A DNA stretch of 64,000 nt from Hyphomonas sp. CY54-11-8 (GCF_000682735.1 NZ_AWFD01000023.1:124001-188000), one strand, 5' to 3'; positions 1 through 9,200 are shown, numbered from the stretch's first letter. The notes: a model not told the origin generated them from the sequence alone. A program made the numbers and translations.

Positions 1-1
1 C

Positions 2-1180
2 AGTGCCGGGACAACATCTGCAACCAGCGAGGAAGAGGTCGATCACGCTCTTCAGATCGGACGGCGCAAGATCCTTGTCCGGCGGGGCATTTTCGCGCTC
101 CTGGCGGTGCTGGCCTTGTTGAGTGCCAGAGCCTCGGTCCTGGCCATGACAAGCGTCAGCAGTGTTGCCGCATGGGTGGACACGCAGCTGATCGAGATCA
201 GCGCGCCGGAACCTTCGGTCATAATGAACATCCTTGCCGACGAAGGCACGCAGGTGAAGCCGGGCGATGCGATCGCGACCTTGTCAAACCGGCCGCTCGA
301 AGCCGAGCTTGCAGACGCCGAAGCCAACAAGCGTGTCATGGAAGTCCGGTTGGAGGGGCTGCATGCCATCCTCGACGGCCGCAGCGGCATGTTGCAGTCG
401 GAATCCGCTCAGGCGGTCAGGGCGCTTCAGAAGGCACAAACGCGCCGGGACGAATTGCAGGAATCACTCTCGGCAGCCATGGCTGAAGTCGAAAAGCTGA
501 GGTCGGTCTCCACGCCGGGTCTTGTTCCTCTCAGTACCCGCACAAATGCAGAGCAGGCAGTTGCGGAGATCACCGAACGTATCGGTCAGGCCGAACGCGA
601 TGTTGAAGATGCACGGTCGCGGCTGAGTGCCGCCCGGTCTGGCTACTTCGTCGGCGATGCCCGGGCAACGGGATATGAACCGGCGACCCTGCAGGTGAGC
701 ATTCGCGAAGTCGAACAGGAAATCGCCGCGGCCGAAGTCCGGATTGAAGGGCTCAGAAGCCGGCTCGATGAGCTGTCTGTCGTCAGCCCCTGTAATTGCC
801 GCGTGTCTGAAGTCATCCTACTGCCCGGTGAACGTGTGACGGCGCAGGAACCGCTCATGCGCCTTGAGGCGATGGGCGAAACACGCATGGTCTCGGCATT
901 TGTGAAGCATGCAGATGCACGACGCCTGAAGGTGGGCCAGCGCGTCAGTGTCAGGCTCGCCGATGGCCGGCGGGACCAGAACGCAACGATCACCGATATC
1001 AGTACGACCATCCAGCTATCGAGCGAAACCAAGCTTTACAGCCGGGACCTCAACCCCGAGCGGTATGCCCAGTTGAGCATCCGGCTGTCGGAGGCATACG
1101 CCGACGCGCCGGGCGCGGCTGTTGAAACCACAATCCACCGGCCCATGTTCCGCTGGCTGGCTGAAATTTTCCGCTTGTAG
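2..1180 (+). CDS. HlyD/Alg44-type membrane-fusion protein, 5' end missing
   Basis: The reading frame is open to the left edge, so the true start lies outside the window. A short charged cytoplasmic stretch ([11 protein letters not shown]) is followed by one membrane helix ([12 protein letters not shown]). Next come a lipoyl-like half motif ([19 protein letters not shown]), a long predicted coiled coil of about 130 residues, and a second barrel half ([27 protein letters not shown]). This is the layout of the periplasmic adaptor in type I secretion, efflux or exopolysaccharide export. The C-terminus, after a beta-rich adaptor domain, ends in a hydrophobic aromatic segment ([12 protein letters not shown]). 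A tRNA gene follows immediately. The substrate cannot be told; a polysaccharide role would depend on genes to the left. Family call fairly sure, specific role unknown. Confidence 0.75.
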   Translation, partial: SAGTTSATSEEEVDHALQIGRRKILVRRGIFALLAVLALLSARASVLAMTSVSSVAAWVDTQLIEISAPEPSVIMNILADEGTQVKPGDAIATLSNRPLEAELADAEANKRVMEVRLEGLHAILDGRSGMLQSESAQAVRALQKAQTRRDELQESLSAAMAEVEKLRSVSTPGLVPLSTRTNAEQAVAEITERIGQAERDVEDARSRLSAARSGYFVGDARATGYEPATLQVSIREVEQEIAAAEVRIEGLRSRLDELSVVSPCNCRVSEVILLPGERVTAQEPLMRLEAMGETRMVSAFVKHADARRLKVGQRVSVRLADGRRDQNATITDISTTIQLSSETKLYSRDLNPERYAQLSIRLSEAYADAPGAAVETTIHRPMFRWLAEIFRL

Positions 1181-1181
1181 C

Positions 1182-1271
1182 TGGCGGTGAGACAGGGATT
1201 CGAACCCTGGAGACTATTGCTAGCCTACACACTTTCCAGGCGTGCGCCTTCGACCACTCGGCCACCTCACC
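1182..1271 (-). tRNA. tRNA-Ser(GGA)
   Basis: Read on the minus strand the 90-nt gene starts GGTGAGGTGGCCGAG and ends GTCTCACCGCCA, with CCA encoded. The acceptor arms pair (GGTGAG with CTCACC). The D-loop has GTGGTCGAAGGC, the anticodon loop reads CTGGAAA (anticodon GGA), a long type II variable arm follows, and the T-loop has GGTTCGAATCC. These are the hallmarks of bacterial tRNA-Ser. It lies directly after the stop of the HlyD-like gene on the opposite strand. Confidence 0.97.
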
Positions 1272-1377
1272 GTTTCCAACAGCGGTCCCTCTATCTTATG
1301 GGGGCGCACCTCGCAAGACTGTGATTGCCGTTGCAGCAGTCAGGGCCCATATGAAAGAACAGCTGAAGGAGGCCGCC

Positions 1378-2028
1378 ATGCTGTTCACACGTAAGCCCGC
1401 TGCGATGCCGACGCCGGAAACGGCGCTGAAAGGCCGGGATCATGCTATCCCGACCGCTGATACACATTTCGTGAACGGGAAGGACCTGCTGGCGGATACG
1501 CCTGCCGGGTTTGAGCGCGCGGTCTTCGGTCTTGGCTGTTTCTGGGGCGCTGAGCGCAAGTTCTGGCAGCAGGATGGCGTCTGGCTGACCCGGGTGGGCT
1601 ATGCTGGCGGATACACGCCAAACCCCACCTATGAGGAAGTCTGCACTGGCCATACCGGGCATACCGAAGTCGTCGATGTGATCTTCGATCCGGCGGTGGT
1701 GACCTTTGAAGGCCTGATGAAGGTCTTCCTGGAGAATCACGACCCGACCCAGGGCATGCGCCAGGGCAATGATGTCGGCACACAATACCGTTCCGCAGTC
1801 TACACGACGAGCGAGACGCAGGCGGACACAGCCCGGCGGATGATTGCCGCTTACGAGACATCCCTCGCCAACGCAGGCCATACCGGGAAGATCACGACCG
1901 AGGTCGCCCCTCTGGACAAGATCTATTTCGCTGAAGACTACCATCAGCAATATCTCGCCAAGAATCCGGCCGGATATTGCGGGATTGGCGGCACAGGCGT
2001 CTCATGTCCTGTGGGCCTCTCTGTCTGA
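1378..2028 (+). CDS. msrA: Peptide-methionine (S)-S-oxide reductase
   Basis: Repairs oxidised proteins by reducing methionine S-sulfoxide, using thioredoxin as final donor. The catalytic motif GCFWG is present ([14 protein letters not shown]), along with the family blocks [19 protein letters not shown] and [23 protein letters not shown], and the C-terminal [13 protein letters not shown] with a possible resolving cysteine. The ATG at 1378 is chosen because AAGGAGG sits 5 nt upstream; the frame continues upstream to 1321 but without a comparable ribosome site. The product of 216 residues fits the usual MsrA length. It appears to be a single-gene unit, convergent with the membrane protein at 2040. 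Confidence 0.95.
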   Translation: MLFTRKPAAMPTPETALKGRDHAIPTADTHFVNGKDLLADTPAGFERAVFGLGCFWGAERKFWQQDGVWLTRVGYAGGYTPNPTYEEVCTGHTGHTEVVDVIFDPAVVTFEGLMKVFLENHDPTQGMRQGNDVGTQYRSAVYTTSETQADTARRMIAAYETSLANAGHTGKITTEVAPLDKIYFAEDYHQQYLAKNPAGYCGIGGTGVSCPVGLSV

Positions 2029-2039
2029 AATTTGGTGAT

Positions 2040-3107
2040 CTAGGTTCCGAAATTCACGGCGAAGCGCTTTCGCGTTTCCATCAGGCTCTGCGCCTTGAAC
2101 ATGGCGTCGGAAGCGGCCTGTGCACGCATGATGGACGGATCGGTGCGTAGCGCTTCGACGACCTGGGAGAGATAGCCGATCGCCTCTCGCACCAGCTCAG
2201 CCTCGTACTTCTTCGCTGCGCGGGCCAGCAGGGCCCGCCCGATATCCATCCGGGCCTGAATGGCGCGTTCGGGGTTCTCCTGAACTGCCCCTTCGGTCAG
2301 GTGTTCCCGGCGCAAGGCAATCACGCGGTCCAATCCGGCAAGGTCCCCCGCCTCTTCCGCCACATGGACGGCCGACGCGCAGAAATCCCCCTCGATCTCG
2401 TTGCGGAGTGCTGCGGACATGGGGCCGTCATGATCCAGCATGCCGGACAGCGCTTCGGCCAGCAGGCTGATTTTCTCGGGACGGAAGGATTGCGGATTGC
2501 CCAGACCGGGCTGCAGTTTCTTGGCCAGCAGGAACGCGGCCACTCTCGGCATCTGCCCCTCCAGGGACGTATCGCGGGCCGGCAGGCTCAAAGTGAACAA
2601 CCGGGCATTCGCCGGGCTGAGACCGCCACCCCGGGTCAGGCCATGCAGGACCAGTCCATCCTCTTTGCGTCCATGGCGCTCGCCCCACACAAACAGGTCG
2701 GCGTCCGCCGCCGCCATGCGCCGGCGTGCCCGCGCGATGGTTTTCGGCGACAGCCCGCCTTGCAGAACGCTCATGCGTGCGATCCTGAACGGCGCCCCGA
2801 AATTGAAAGCGGAAAGATGATCCGTGAGGGCGGCCTGCAGCCACTTGATCGTTGCACCGCGCTTGCCTCCGGCCGGGCGGGCCACGATGATGCGGTAACC
2901 CGGCGTTTTGTCCATCCGCAGGGAACGGGCCGCCAGCATGTCGCCAAGGCGGCGGACCAGCCGCACGATCAGGCGGAATGTCAGGATCAGGAGAAAAGCG
3001 GCGCCGAGCACACCCAGAACAAGCCCCAGCGCTGCGAGATACTGGGTCTCTCGCACATGGGCGCCCGCCCAAGTTTCTGCCGTTGTCAGCCAGTCCGTCA
3101 CAGGCAT
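2040..3107 (-). CDS. Membrane-anchored protein of unknown function with TPR-like C-terminus
   Basis: About 355 residues. One strong membrane helix near residues 22-45 (LAALGLVLGVLGAAFLLILTF) is followed by a basic stretch and a large soluble domain. That domain starts YRIIVARPAGGKRG and contains ADADLFVWGERHG, a pattern also seen in membrane proteins that pair a signalling-type domain with TPR repeats. The C-terminal 100 residues are helical with TPR-like spacing (RAIQARMDIGRALLARAAKKY). The ATG at 3107 is preferred over a TTG 18 nt upstream because GAAAGG lies about 10 nt before it. It is divergent from gluQ. Function unknown; scaffold or protein interaction is only a guess. Confidence 0.7.
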   Translation of the reverse strand: MPVTDWLTTAETWAGAHVRETQYLAALGLVLGVLGAAFLLILTFRLIVRLVRRLGDMLAARSLRMDKTPGYRIIVARPAGGKRGATIKWLQAALTDHLSAFNFGAPFRIARMSVLQGGLSPKTIARARRRMAAADADLFVWGERHGRKEDGLVLHGLTRGGGLSPANARLFTLSLPARDTSLEGQMPRVAAFLLAKKLQPGLGNPQSFRPEKISLLAEALSGMLDHDGPMSAALRNEIEGDFCASAVHVAEEAGDLAGLDRVIALRREHLTEGAVQENPERAIQARMDIGRALLARAAKKYEAELVREAIGYLSQVVEALRTDPSIMRAQAASDAMFKAQSLMETRKRFAVNFGT

Positions 3108-3248
3108 GAAAATAGGACCTTTCAAGCCCCTTGGCGATACGGTTCCTCAGCCGGGCATGCAACAGGGAAACGCTGTTGACGCGGGCACGGCGTATCGGAC
3201 AGCATGCCAATCGGGTCAGGGTTGGCAGCAGAAGGCAGACAGAGCGAA

Positions 3249-4094
3249 ATGACGGAATTCGTCACCCGTTTTGCGCCTTCGCCAACGGGATACCTGCATC
3301 TTGGTCACGCCTGTTCGGCGTTTCACGTCTGGGATACCGCCCGGGCCGCGAATGGCCGGGTCCTGCTGCGGATTGAGGATATCGACCAGACCCGCTGCCG
3401 GCCGGAATACGAAACAGCCATCCTTGAAGATCTGAAATGGCTGGGCCTCGAATGGGATGGGCCGGTCCGGCGTCAGTCCGACCATTTCAATGACTATGAA
3501 GCCGTTCTGCAGGATTTGCGCGGACGGGGACTGGTCTATCGCTGTTTCCGGACCCGCCGGGAAATCGCGGCCGCCATGCCGGCCGGCGGAAGACCGGACG
3601 AGTGGGGATTTGTCGGGCGTCCCCTGCCCGCCCTGGAAGAGGAAACCCGTCTGGCGCGCGGTGACGCGTTCGCCTGGCGGCTGTCACTGGCAGCGGCGCG
3701 GGACGCCCTGGGGCCGCGCTACGCCAGGCTGACCTATGTCGACGAAAGCACCGGCACCGCCCGCGCCGTACCGGCAGATCCAAAGCCGTTTGGCGATGTC
3801 GTCCTCGGCCGGAAGGAGACGCCGGCCTCCTATCACCTCGCCTGCTGTCGTGATGACGCCTTGCAGGGGGTGACCCATGTCATCCGCGGGGAAGACATCA
3901 GGGAGATGACGGCCGTGCATGCCCTGCTTCAGGCATTGATGGACTGGCCGCAGCCTGTTTACCGCTTCCATCCGCTCGTGCTGGGGCCGGACGGAAAGAA
4001 ACTGTCGAAACGTGCTGGCGACAGGGGATTGCGCGCCTGGCGTGATGAAGGCAAGACGCCGGACGACCTTCGCCGGATGACAGGCCTTCCATGA
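3249..4094 (+). CDS. gluQ: Glutamyl-Q tRNA(Asp) synthetase
   Basis: A truncated relative of glutamyl-tRNA synthetase that attaches glutamate to queuosine at the wobble base of tRNA-Asp. The class I signature is visible as FAPSPTGYLHLGH (residues 8-20), then RIEDIDQTRCRPEY, and the KMSKS equivalent is KKLSKRAGD near the end. At 281 residues it lacks the anticodon-binding half, as expected for this family. The cysteine cluster that binds zinc in the E. coli enzyme is not evident: the equivalent segment is VYRCFRTRREI with a single cysteine. Start ATG 3249 gives MTEFVTRFAPSP; an ATG at 3204 in frame is also possible. Its stop overlaps the next start by 4 bp. Confidence 0.92.
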   Translation: MTEFVTRFAPSPTGYLHLGHACSAFHVWDTARAANGRVLLRIEDIDQTRCRPEYETAILEDLKWLGLEWDGPVRRQSDHFNDYEAVLQDLRGRGLVYRCFRTRREIAAAMPAGGRPDEWGFVGRPLPALEEETRLARGDAFAWRLSLAAARDALGPRYARLTYVDESTGTARAVPADPKPFGDVVLGRKETPASYHLACCRDDALQGVTHVIRGEDIREMTAVHALLQALMDWPQPVYRFHPLVLGPDGKKLSKRAGDRGLRAWRDEGKTPDDLRRMTGLP

Positions 4095-4996
4095 CAGCCA
4101 TACCCGTTTCCCCGCCGACGCCGCGCTCCTGGACGGGGCCACTGATGGTTCTGGCCGGCGGTGTGGGCATCGGCTTTGCCCCGATCGGTCTGCGGTTCGG
4201 TCTCGATGATCTGGGCCCTCAGGCCATCGCGTTCTGGCGCTATGTCTTCGCCCTGCCCCTGTTGCTGGCGCTCGTCTTTCTGATTGAGCGGCGCGCGCCG
4301 CGCCTGCCCAACCGGTTCATCCTGATGGCAGGCACCTTCTTCACGCTGGATATCGCACTCTGGCATCACGCCCTGACGCTGACGACCGTTTCAAATGCGA
4401 CCTTCATCGTGAACCTCGGCAACGTCTTGGTCGGCTTCGGGGCCTGGTTCTTCCTGAAACAGCGTCCGCACGGCTTCTGGTTCGTCGCGGCTGCCCTGGC
4501 CATCCTGGGCGCAGCCGCGCTGTCTCTCGGTGGAGGCGCGGAAGGCAAAGGCAATATTCGCGGGGACCTGTTCGCCGTCGGCGCCGCCTTCCTCGTCAGC
4601 GGCTATATGCTCTGCTCCAATATTGCCCGGCGCACGATTGGCGGCATCGAAGCGATCTTCTGGCTCACGCTGGTCGAGATCATTGTCTCCGGATGTATCG
4701 TTATGGCGGCGGGCGAAGCCTTCCTGCCTCAGTCGCTGGCGGGCTTCCGGGTGCCGATATTCCTGGCGCTGGTTTCACAAATCGCCGGCCAGGCTCTGAT
4801 CGTGACCGGGCTCGGCCGAACCTCTGCCGCGGTCGCCGGCCTGCTCGTGCTCGTCCAGCCCGTGGTTGCCGCAGCCGTCTCCTGGCGCCTGTTCAATGAA
4901 CCGCTGACCGGCCTGCAGGCAATGGGCGGAGTCGTGATCCTGTTTGCAGTCTGGCTGGCGCAACGCGGCCGCAAACCGCGCGTCGCAGTCGACTGA
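4091..4996 (+). CDS. EamA/DMT-family transporter
   Basis: Inner-membrane protein of 301 residues with about ten hydrophobic helices arranged as two EamA repeats. The first runs from residue 18 (GPLMVLAGGVGIGFAPIGLRFG), the second from about 160 (GDLFAVGAAFLVSGYMLCS). Drug/metabolite transporters of this shape export amino acids, metabolites or drugs; the substrate cannot be read from sequence. The start ATG overlaps the gluQ stop in ATGA, implying translational coupling, although no functional link between the two is obvious. No terminator is evident before the alkaline phosphatase 62 bp downstream. Confidence 0.88.
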   Translation: MTAIPVSPPTPRSWTGPLMVLAGGVGIGFAPIGLRFGLDDLGPQAIAFWRYVFALPLLLALVFLIERRAPRLPNRFILMAGTFFTLDIALWHHALTLTTVSNATFIVNLGNVLVGFGAWFFLKQRPHGFWFVAAALAILGAAALSLGGGAEGKGNIRGDLFAVGAAFLVSGYMLCSNIARRTIGGIEAIFWLTLVEIIVSGCIVMAAGEAFLPQSLAGFRVPIFLALVSQIAGQALIVTGLGRTSAAVAGLLVLVQPVVAAAVSWRLFNEPLTGLQAMGGVVILFAVWLAQRGRKPRVAVD

Positions 4997-5058
4997 CGGA
5001 GAAAACCGTCACACAAACACCTTACGACGCAGCAAAGTCGAATCCATCGGAGGTCCAA

Positions 5059-6651
5059 ATGCGCAATTCATTCACCGCCCTGCCCGTCATTGCTCTCTTC
5101 CTTGCAGGTTGCGCGGCCACGCCCGCAGCGACGGATGCAGAGAGTGCGGCGGTGGTCGAGCCGATTGCCTCCCCGGTCGCAACGCTGGCGCGGGAACCCG
5201 CTGTGCCGCAGCAGGCAGGTGACGCCTACTACCTGAATGCGCAGGCCGCCATCGATGCAAAGATCGCGGCGCGCGGGCTGCGCCCGGCCAAGAATGTCAT
5301 CCTCTTTGTCGGCGACGGCATGAGCATTCCGACCGTCACAGCCACGCGCATCTATGCGGGCCAGAAGCGTGGTTTGGACGGCGAATCCTACAAGCTGACC
5401 ATGGACCAGCTGCCCTATTCGGCCCTGTCCAAGACCTACAGCAATGACGCTCAGGTGGCTGACTCCGCCTCCACTGCCACAGCCATGATGAGCGGCGTGA
5501 AAACCAATTCCCGCACGCTCGGCATCACCGGCGAGGCGTCCTATGACAATTGCGCCAGCATCGAAGGTCACAAGACTGATTCCATTTTCGAGATCGCCGA
5601 ACAGGCTGGCCTCGCCACCGGTCTTGTCACCACCGCCCGCCTGACCCACGCCACACCGGGTGCCGCCTATTCGAAGACGCCAAACCGCGACTGGGAAGCC
5701 TATGTCGGCCGGGGCGGCGCGACGGCAGGGTCTTGCGCAGACATCGCGACCCAGTTCATCGACTGGTCGGCCGGCGACGGATTTGAAGTTGCCATGGGCG
5801 GCGGCCGCTCTGCCTTCCTGATGGGCGGCGCGGAAGACCCTGAATATCCGGGCAAGACCAGTGACCGGAAAGACCAGCGTGATCTCCTCGCCGACTGGAC
5901 CGCCAAGCCGGCACACAAGCTCCTCATCGACCGCGAAGGCTTCGAAGCGCAGGATTTCACCAGCGAAGACAAGGTGCTGGCCCTGTTTGAACCGTCCCAC
6001 ATGGAATACGAACTCGACCGCGCTGAAGATCCGGCAGGCGAGCCTTCCATCTCCGAAATGACCCGCGCCGCCATCACCCGCCTGTCGCAGGATCCGGATG
6101 GCTATGTGCTTCTGGTCGAAGGTGGCCGGATCGACCATGCCCACCATGCCGGAAATGCCGCCCGCGCGCTGGAGGAAGCTGACCAGTTCGACCAGGCGAT
6201 CAAGACGGCCCTGGAGATGACCAATCCGGACGATACGTTGATTATCGTCACAGCAGACCACTCCCACACGCTGACCATTTCGGGCTATGCCAAGCGCGGC
6301 AATCCGATCCTTGGCCTGTCGTCGACGTCGCTCGACGGCTCGCCGGACAAGGCGCTCGACGGCATGCCCTACACGACGCTCGGCTACATGAACGGCCCGG
6401 GCGCTTGTACCGCCTCCGAGGAGGGCTTCGACTGCTCCCGCAAGGACCTCACCGACGTCGATACGACCGACAAGGATTTCCTCCAGCAATCGCTCTACCC
6501 GCTGTGGTCGGAATCGCATGGCGGTGACGATGTGGCCATCTTCGCGTCCGGCCCCGGATCGGAACTCATCTCCGGCGTGATGGAGCAGAACGAGATCTTC
6601 CAGGTCATGGGCCGCGCCAGCGGTCTCGTCGCCGGGCCGGAGGGCGAGTAA
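5059..6651 (+). CDS. Alkaline phosphatase, predicted lipoprotein
   Basis: PhoA-family phosphomonoesterase of 530 residues, predicted to sit in the envelope. The N-terminus is a lipoprotein signal (IALFLAGC, lipid cysteine at residue 18). The metal site block NVILFVGDGMSIPTVTA (residues 79-95) and the nucleophile motif VADSASTATAMMSGVKT (Ser136 in DSA) are intact. Further on are EGGRIDHAHHAGN and the histidine ligand blocks TADHSHT and SESHGGDDVAIFA. GGAGG lies 8 nt before ATG 5059. It probably scavenges phosphate from organic esters. I saw no convincing Pho box upstream. An inverted repeat just downstream may terminate it. Confidence 0.93.
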   Translation: MRNSFTALPVIALFLAGCAATPAATDAESAAVVEPIASPVATLAREPAVPQQAGDAYYLNAQAAIDAKIAARGLRPAKNVILFVGDGMSIPTVTATRIYAGQKRGLDGESYKLTMDQLPYSALSKTYSNDAQVADSASTATAMMSGVKTNSRTLGITGEASYDNCASIEGHKTDSIFEIAEQAGLATGLVTTARLTHATPGAAYSKTPNRDWEAYVGRGGATAGSCADIATQFIDWSAGDGFEVAMGGGRSAFLMGGAEDPEYPGKTSDRKDQRDLLADWTAKPAHKLLIDREGFEAQDFTSEDKVLALFEPSHMEYELDRAEDPAGEPSISEMTRAAITRLSQDPDGYVLLVEGGRIDHAHHAGNAARALEEADQFDQAIKTALEMTNPDDTLIIVTADHSHTLTISGYAKRGNPILGLSSTSLDGSPDKALDGMPYTTLGYMNGPGACTASEEGFDCSRKDLTDVDTTDKDFLQQSLYPLWSESHGGDDVAIFASGPGSELISGVMEQNEIFQVMGRASGLVAGPEGE

Positions 6652-6669
6652 CCCCCCAGCCCTCTCTCG

Positions 6670-6705
6670 CTGGCGTCAGGACGCACGCAGCGCGCCTGAC
6701 GCCAG
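6670..6705. terminator. Hairpin between convergent genes
   Basis: Perfect 10-bp arms CTGGCGTCAG (6670-6679) and CTGACGCCAG (6696-6705) with a 16-nt loop, flanked by C-rich and G-rich runs that extend the pairing. It lies 18 bp after the phosphatase stop and overlaps the last codons of the opposing gene. There is no clear T tract, so it could serve both directions as a structured end rather than a classical intrinsic terminator. Confidence 0.5.
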
Positions 6706-7098
6706 GAGGGGGATGAAATAGGCAATCGCGAACGCCGTGTTCGACACAGCGTTCAGCCCAAAACCCGTCGCGATCGATATGATGCCGTCGATCACGTACC
6801 AGATGATCAGGGCCAGCGTCAGGGCACGCCAGCCTTTGGCCCCTGCGGCGGAAATGACGGGCAGCAGGAAGGCGATCGTCAGCCCCCAGCCCATCGTGAC
6901 CACGCCCATCAGGCCCACGCTGAAACGCATGGCCCGGTCCGACAGAATGGCGCCGCCATCCGGCAGGCTGCCGAAAAGCGTGAGCAACGTGTGGGCAGGC
7001 TTATACACGCCCGGAAAGGCCCCCGCCGCAAGCAATCCCCCGAAGGCAACCACGCCCCAGGCCCAAATCGTCATCCACGTCTTCCAAATCCCGGTCAT
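6676..7098 (-). CDS. Small integral membrane protein, unknown function
   Basis: 140 residues with about four hydrophobic helices: TIWAWGVVAFGGLLAAGAF, RFSVGLMGVVTMGWGLTIAF, TLALIIWYVIDGIISIATGF and AIAYFIPLLASGALRAS. The start ATG 7098 has AGGAG 6 nt upstream. A much longer frame continues upstream through the antisense strand of the regulator, but that extension is a shadow. Divergent from the XRE regulator at 7204 with a 105-bp shared upstream region carrying a small dyad, which suggests that the regulator may control it. Family not recognised. Confidence 0.75.
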   Translation of the reverse strand: MTGIWKTWMTIWAWGVVAFGGLLAAGAFPGVYKPAHTLLTLFGSLPDGGAILSDRAMRFSVGLMGVVTMGWGLTIAFLLPVISAAGAKGWRALTLALIIWYVIDGIISIATGFGLNAVSNTAFAIAYFIPLLASGALRAS

Positions 7099-7153
7099 CT
7101 GACTCTCCTGCTGGTTTGATGCGGCTACCTTGCCGCGAGGCGTAAGCGCCGCA

Positions 7154-7170
7154 ATTACGTGCGAGGTAAT
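7154..7170. promoter_or_regulatory. Candidate operator between divergent membrane protein and XRE regulator
   Basis: ATTAC-N7-GTAAT dyad in the 105-bp divergent region, 34 bp before the regulator start. Its position fits an autoregulatory operator for the helix-turn-helix protein. Short arms make chance occurrence possible. Confidence 0.3.
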
Positions 7171-7203
7171 GGACATGCGCACACAAGGCTGCGACGGTGG
7201 CGC

Positions 7204-8004
7204 ATGCCCCAGACTGACACCCGGTCCGAAGCGCAAGTTCTGGCGGGACGTCCGGCCTTCGCCGACGCCTTGCGGCATCACCGCACGGCCCGCCGGTTCA
7301 GCCAGCTGGACCTGTCTCTGGAATGCGGCATCTCGGCCCGTCACCTGTCCTTCCTCGAAACCGGCCGGGCGAAGCCCAGCCGCGAAATGGTCATGCAGCT
7401 CGCAGACGGGCTGATGCTGCCACTGGGGACGCGCAACGCATTGCTTCAGGCCGCTGGCTTCACCGCTGCCTTCCCGGCGTCGGAGCTCGATTCCGATGCC
7501 CTGAAGCCGTTCCGCGACATGCTCGCAGACATGATCACCCGCCACGCGCCGAACCCGGCCATGGTCTGTGACCGGCACTGGAACATCCTCGATGCCAATC
7601 CGGTCGCCGGAACGCTGCTCTCGGCCCTCGGAGAAGGCATCCAGCCGCTCAACGCTGTCCGCATCCTGACCGACAATCCGGACGCGCCCGGCCTTGTTGC
7701 GAACCTGCCCGACGTTCTGGCCGAAATGAGCGGCCGCATCCGGCTTGAAGCGATGGAAGCCCCGAGCGATGAGATCCTGATGGGCCATCTCGCCGTGCTG
7801 GAAGCCGCCTGCGCGCGCCATCCGGTCAAAGCGGCCGGGCCGCGCAGCCCGGTGGTTCCCCTCATTCTCAACACGCCGGGCGGCCAGCTCAGCTTCCTGT
7901 CGACGATTGCCCATTTCGGCACGAGCGAGGACGTCACGATCCGGGACCTGCGCCTCGAACTCCTGTTCCCGGCAGACGATGCGACGCGTCAGGCACTCGC
8001 GTAA
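7204..8004 (+). CDS. XRE-family regulator with MmyB-like ligand domain
   Basis: 266 residues. The first ~75 residues are a helix-turn-helix of the Cro/C1 type (LRHHRTARRFSQLDLSLECGISARHLSFLETGRAKPSREMVMQLAD). The rest matches the PAS-like ligand-binding region typical of MmyB-type regulators (PAMVCDRHWNILDANPVAGTLL, followed by NTPGGQLSFLSTIAHFGT). Proteins of this layout usually sense a small hydrophobic ligand and often sit beside an alcohol dehydrogenase or short-chain dehydrogenase gene; here a zinc alcohol dehydrogenase follows 95 bp downstream. ATG 7204 is chosen because the helix-turn-helix lies right behind it; a GTG at 7159 is an alternative. Confidence 0.85.
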   Translation: MPQTDTRSEAQVLAGRPAFADALRHHRTARRFSQLDLSLECGISARHLSFLETGRAKPSREMVMQLADGLMLPLGTRNALLQAAGFTAAFPASELDSDALKPFRDMLADMITRHAPNPAMVCDRHWNILDANPVAGTLLSALGEGIQPLNAVRILTDNPDAPGLVANLPDVLAEMSGRIRLEAMEAPSDEILMGHLAVLEAACARHPVKAAGPRSPVVPLILNTPGGQLSFLSTIAHFGTSEDVTIRDLRLELLFPADDATRQALA

Positions 8005-8099
8005 TTCGGCTGATCCGCCCTCACCCAGCGGCAACTCTGGTCAAATCCCGGTTTCGGCGCGATGCTGAGAAAAAACAGAACACAACCGGAGGAAATGCC

Positions 8100-9200
8100 A
8101 TGAAAGCTGCCGTGATGCGGGAGCCCAACAAGCCGCTGTCGATTGAAGAGGTCACGATCGACAAACCCGGTCCGCGCGAAGTTCTCGTCCGGCTGAAAGC
8201 CGTCGGGGTCTGCCATTCAGACGTGCATTTCTGGGATGGGAACTTCCCGACCGAAGTGCCGGTGATCCTCGGCCATGAAAGCGCCGGCGTTGTGGAGGCG
8301 GTCGGCTCCATGGTCTCGGCGGTGAAGCCGGGTGACCATGTCATCTCCATCCTCTCACCCTTCTGTGGCACGTGCGAATACTGCCTCTCCGGGCACATGT
8401 CGATCTGCCACACGATCAACAGGGAACAGTTCCAGCGCCAGATGACGGAAGCCCCGCGCCTGTCGATCAAGGGCGAGAAGGTCGGCCAGTTCCTGAACCT
8501 CTCCTCCTTTGCCGAACAGATCCTGGTGCACGAGAACACGCTCTGCGCCATCGACAAGGACATGCCGCTGGACCGCGCCTGCCTGATCGGTTGCGGCGTG
8601 ATCACGGGCGTCGGCTCGGTCTTCCATGCGGCGCAGGTGGAGCCCGGCTCGACCGTCGCCGTGGTCGGCTGCGGTGGCGTCGGCCTGTCCGCCATCAATG
8701 GTGCCGCGATTGCCGGAGCCAGCCGGATCATCGCCGTCGACCTGTCGGACGAGAAGCTTCAGATGGCCGTGCGTTTCGGCGCCACCGATGTGGTCAATCC
8801 GTCCAAGGTCAATGCGGTCGAGACGATCAAGGAACTGACCAAGGGCGGCGTGCATTATTCCTTCGAATGTGTCGGCCTGAAGCAGACCGCCGAACAGGCC
8901 TATCACATGCTGCGCCCGCGCGGCGTCGCCACGGTGATCGGCATGATCACACCGGGCGTGAACATCGAAGTGCCGGGCATCGAACTTCTGGTCACGGAGA
9001 AACGCCTGCAGGGCGCTGTCATGGGCTCCAACCGGTTCCGCATCGACTTCCCGCGCTTCGTGGAACTCTACCGGCAAGGCAAGCTGCACCTCGACGATCT
9101 CGTCTCCGACCGGATCGGTCTCGACGGCATCACGGGCGCCTTGCAGAACCTGAAGGACAACAAGGGCACCGTCGCCCGTCAGGTCGTTGTGTTTGACTGA
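8100..9200 (+). CDS. Zinc-dependent alcohol dehydrogenase
   Basis: 366 residues, medium-chain dehydrogenase/reductase. Catalytic zinc ligands are in GVCHSDVHF and GHESAGVVEAVG. The structural zinc lobe has four cysteines in CGTCEYCLSGHMSIC (about residues 92-106). The NAD-binding fold shows VAVVGCGGVGLSAINGA, followed by an acidic residue after the second strand (IIAVDLSD), favouring NAD(H). GGAGG precedes ATG 8100 by 8 nt. It oxidises a primary alcohol, possibly a glutathione or mycothiol-type adduct as in class III relatives, but the exact substrate is unknown. The upstream MmyB-like regulator is a plausible controller. Confidence 0.92.
   Translation: MKAAVMREPNKPLSIEEVTIDKPGPREVLVRLKAVGVCHSDVHFWDGNFPTEVPVILGHESAGVVEAVGSMVSAVKPGDHVISILSPFCGTCEYCLSGHMSICHTINREQFQRQMTEAPRLSIKGEKVGQFLNLSSFAEQILVHENTLCAIDKDMPLDRACLIGCGVITGVGSVFHAAQVEPGSTVAVVGCGGVGLSAINGAAIAGASRIIAVDLSDEKLQMAVRFGATDVVNPSKVNAVETIKELTKGGVHYSFECVGLKQTAEQAYHMLRPRGVATVIGMITPGVNIEVPGIELLVTEKRLQGAVMGSNRFRIDFPRFVELYRQGKLHLDDLVSDRIGLDGITGALQNLKDNKGTVARQVVVFD

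Noticed and set aside
1050..1265. 71-codon minus frame starting [11 protein letters not shown]
   Set aside because: It is the chance translation of tRNA-Ser, a well-known false gene.
5000..5058. Possible Pho box before the alkaline phosphatase
   Set aside because: GTCACACAAACACC does not repeat at the required 11-bp spacing.
5068..6519. 483-codon minus frame
   Set aside because: Antisense shadow of the alkaline phosphatase.
6676..8034. 452-codon minus frame across the XRE regulator
   Set aside because: Only its last 140 codons are a real gene with a ribosome site at 7098; the rest is antisense to the regulator.
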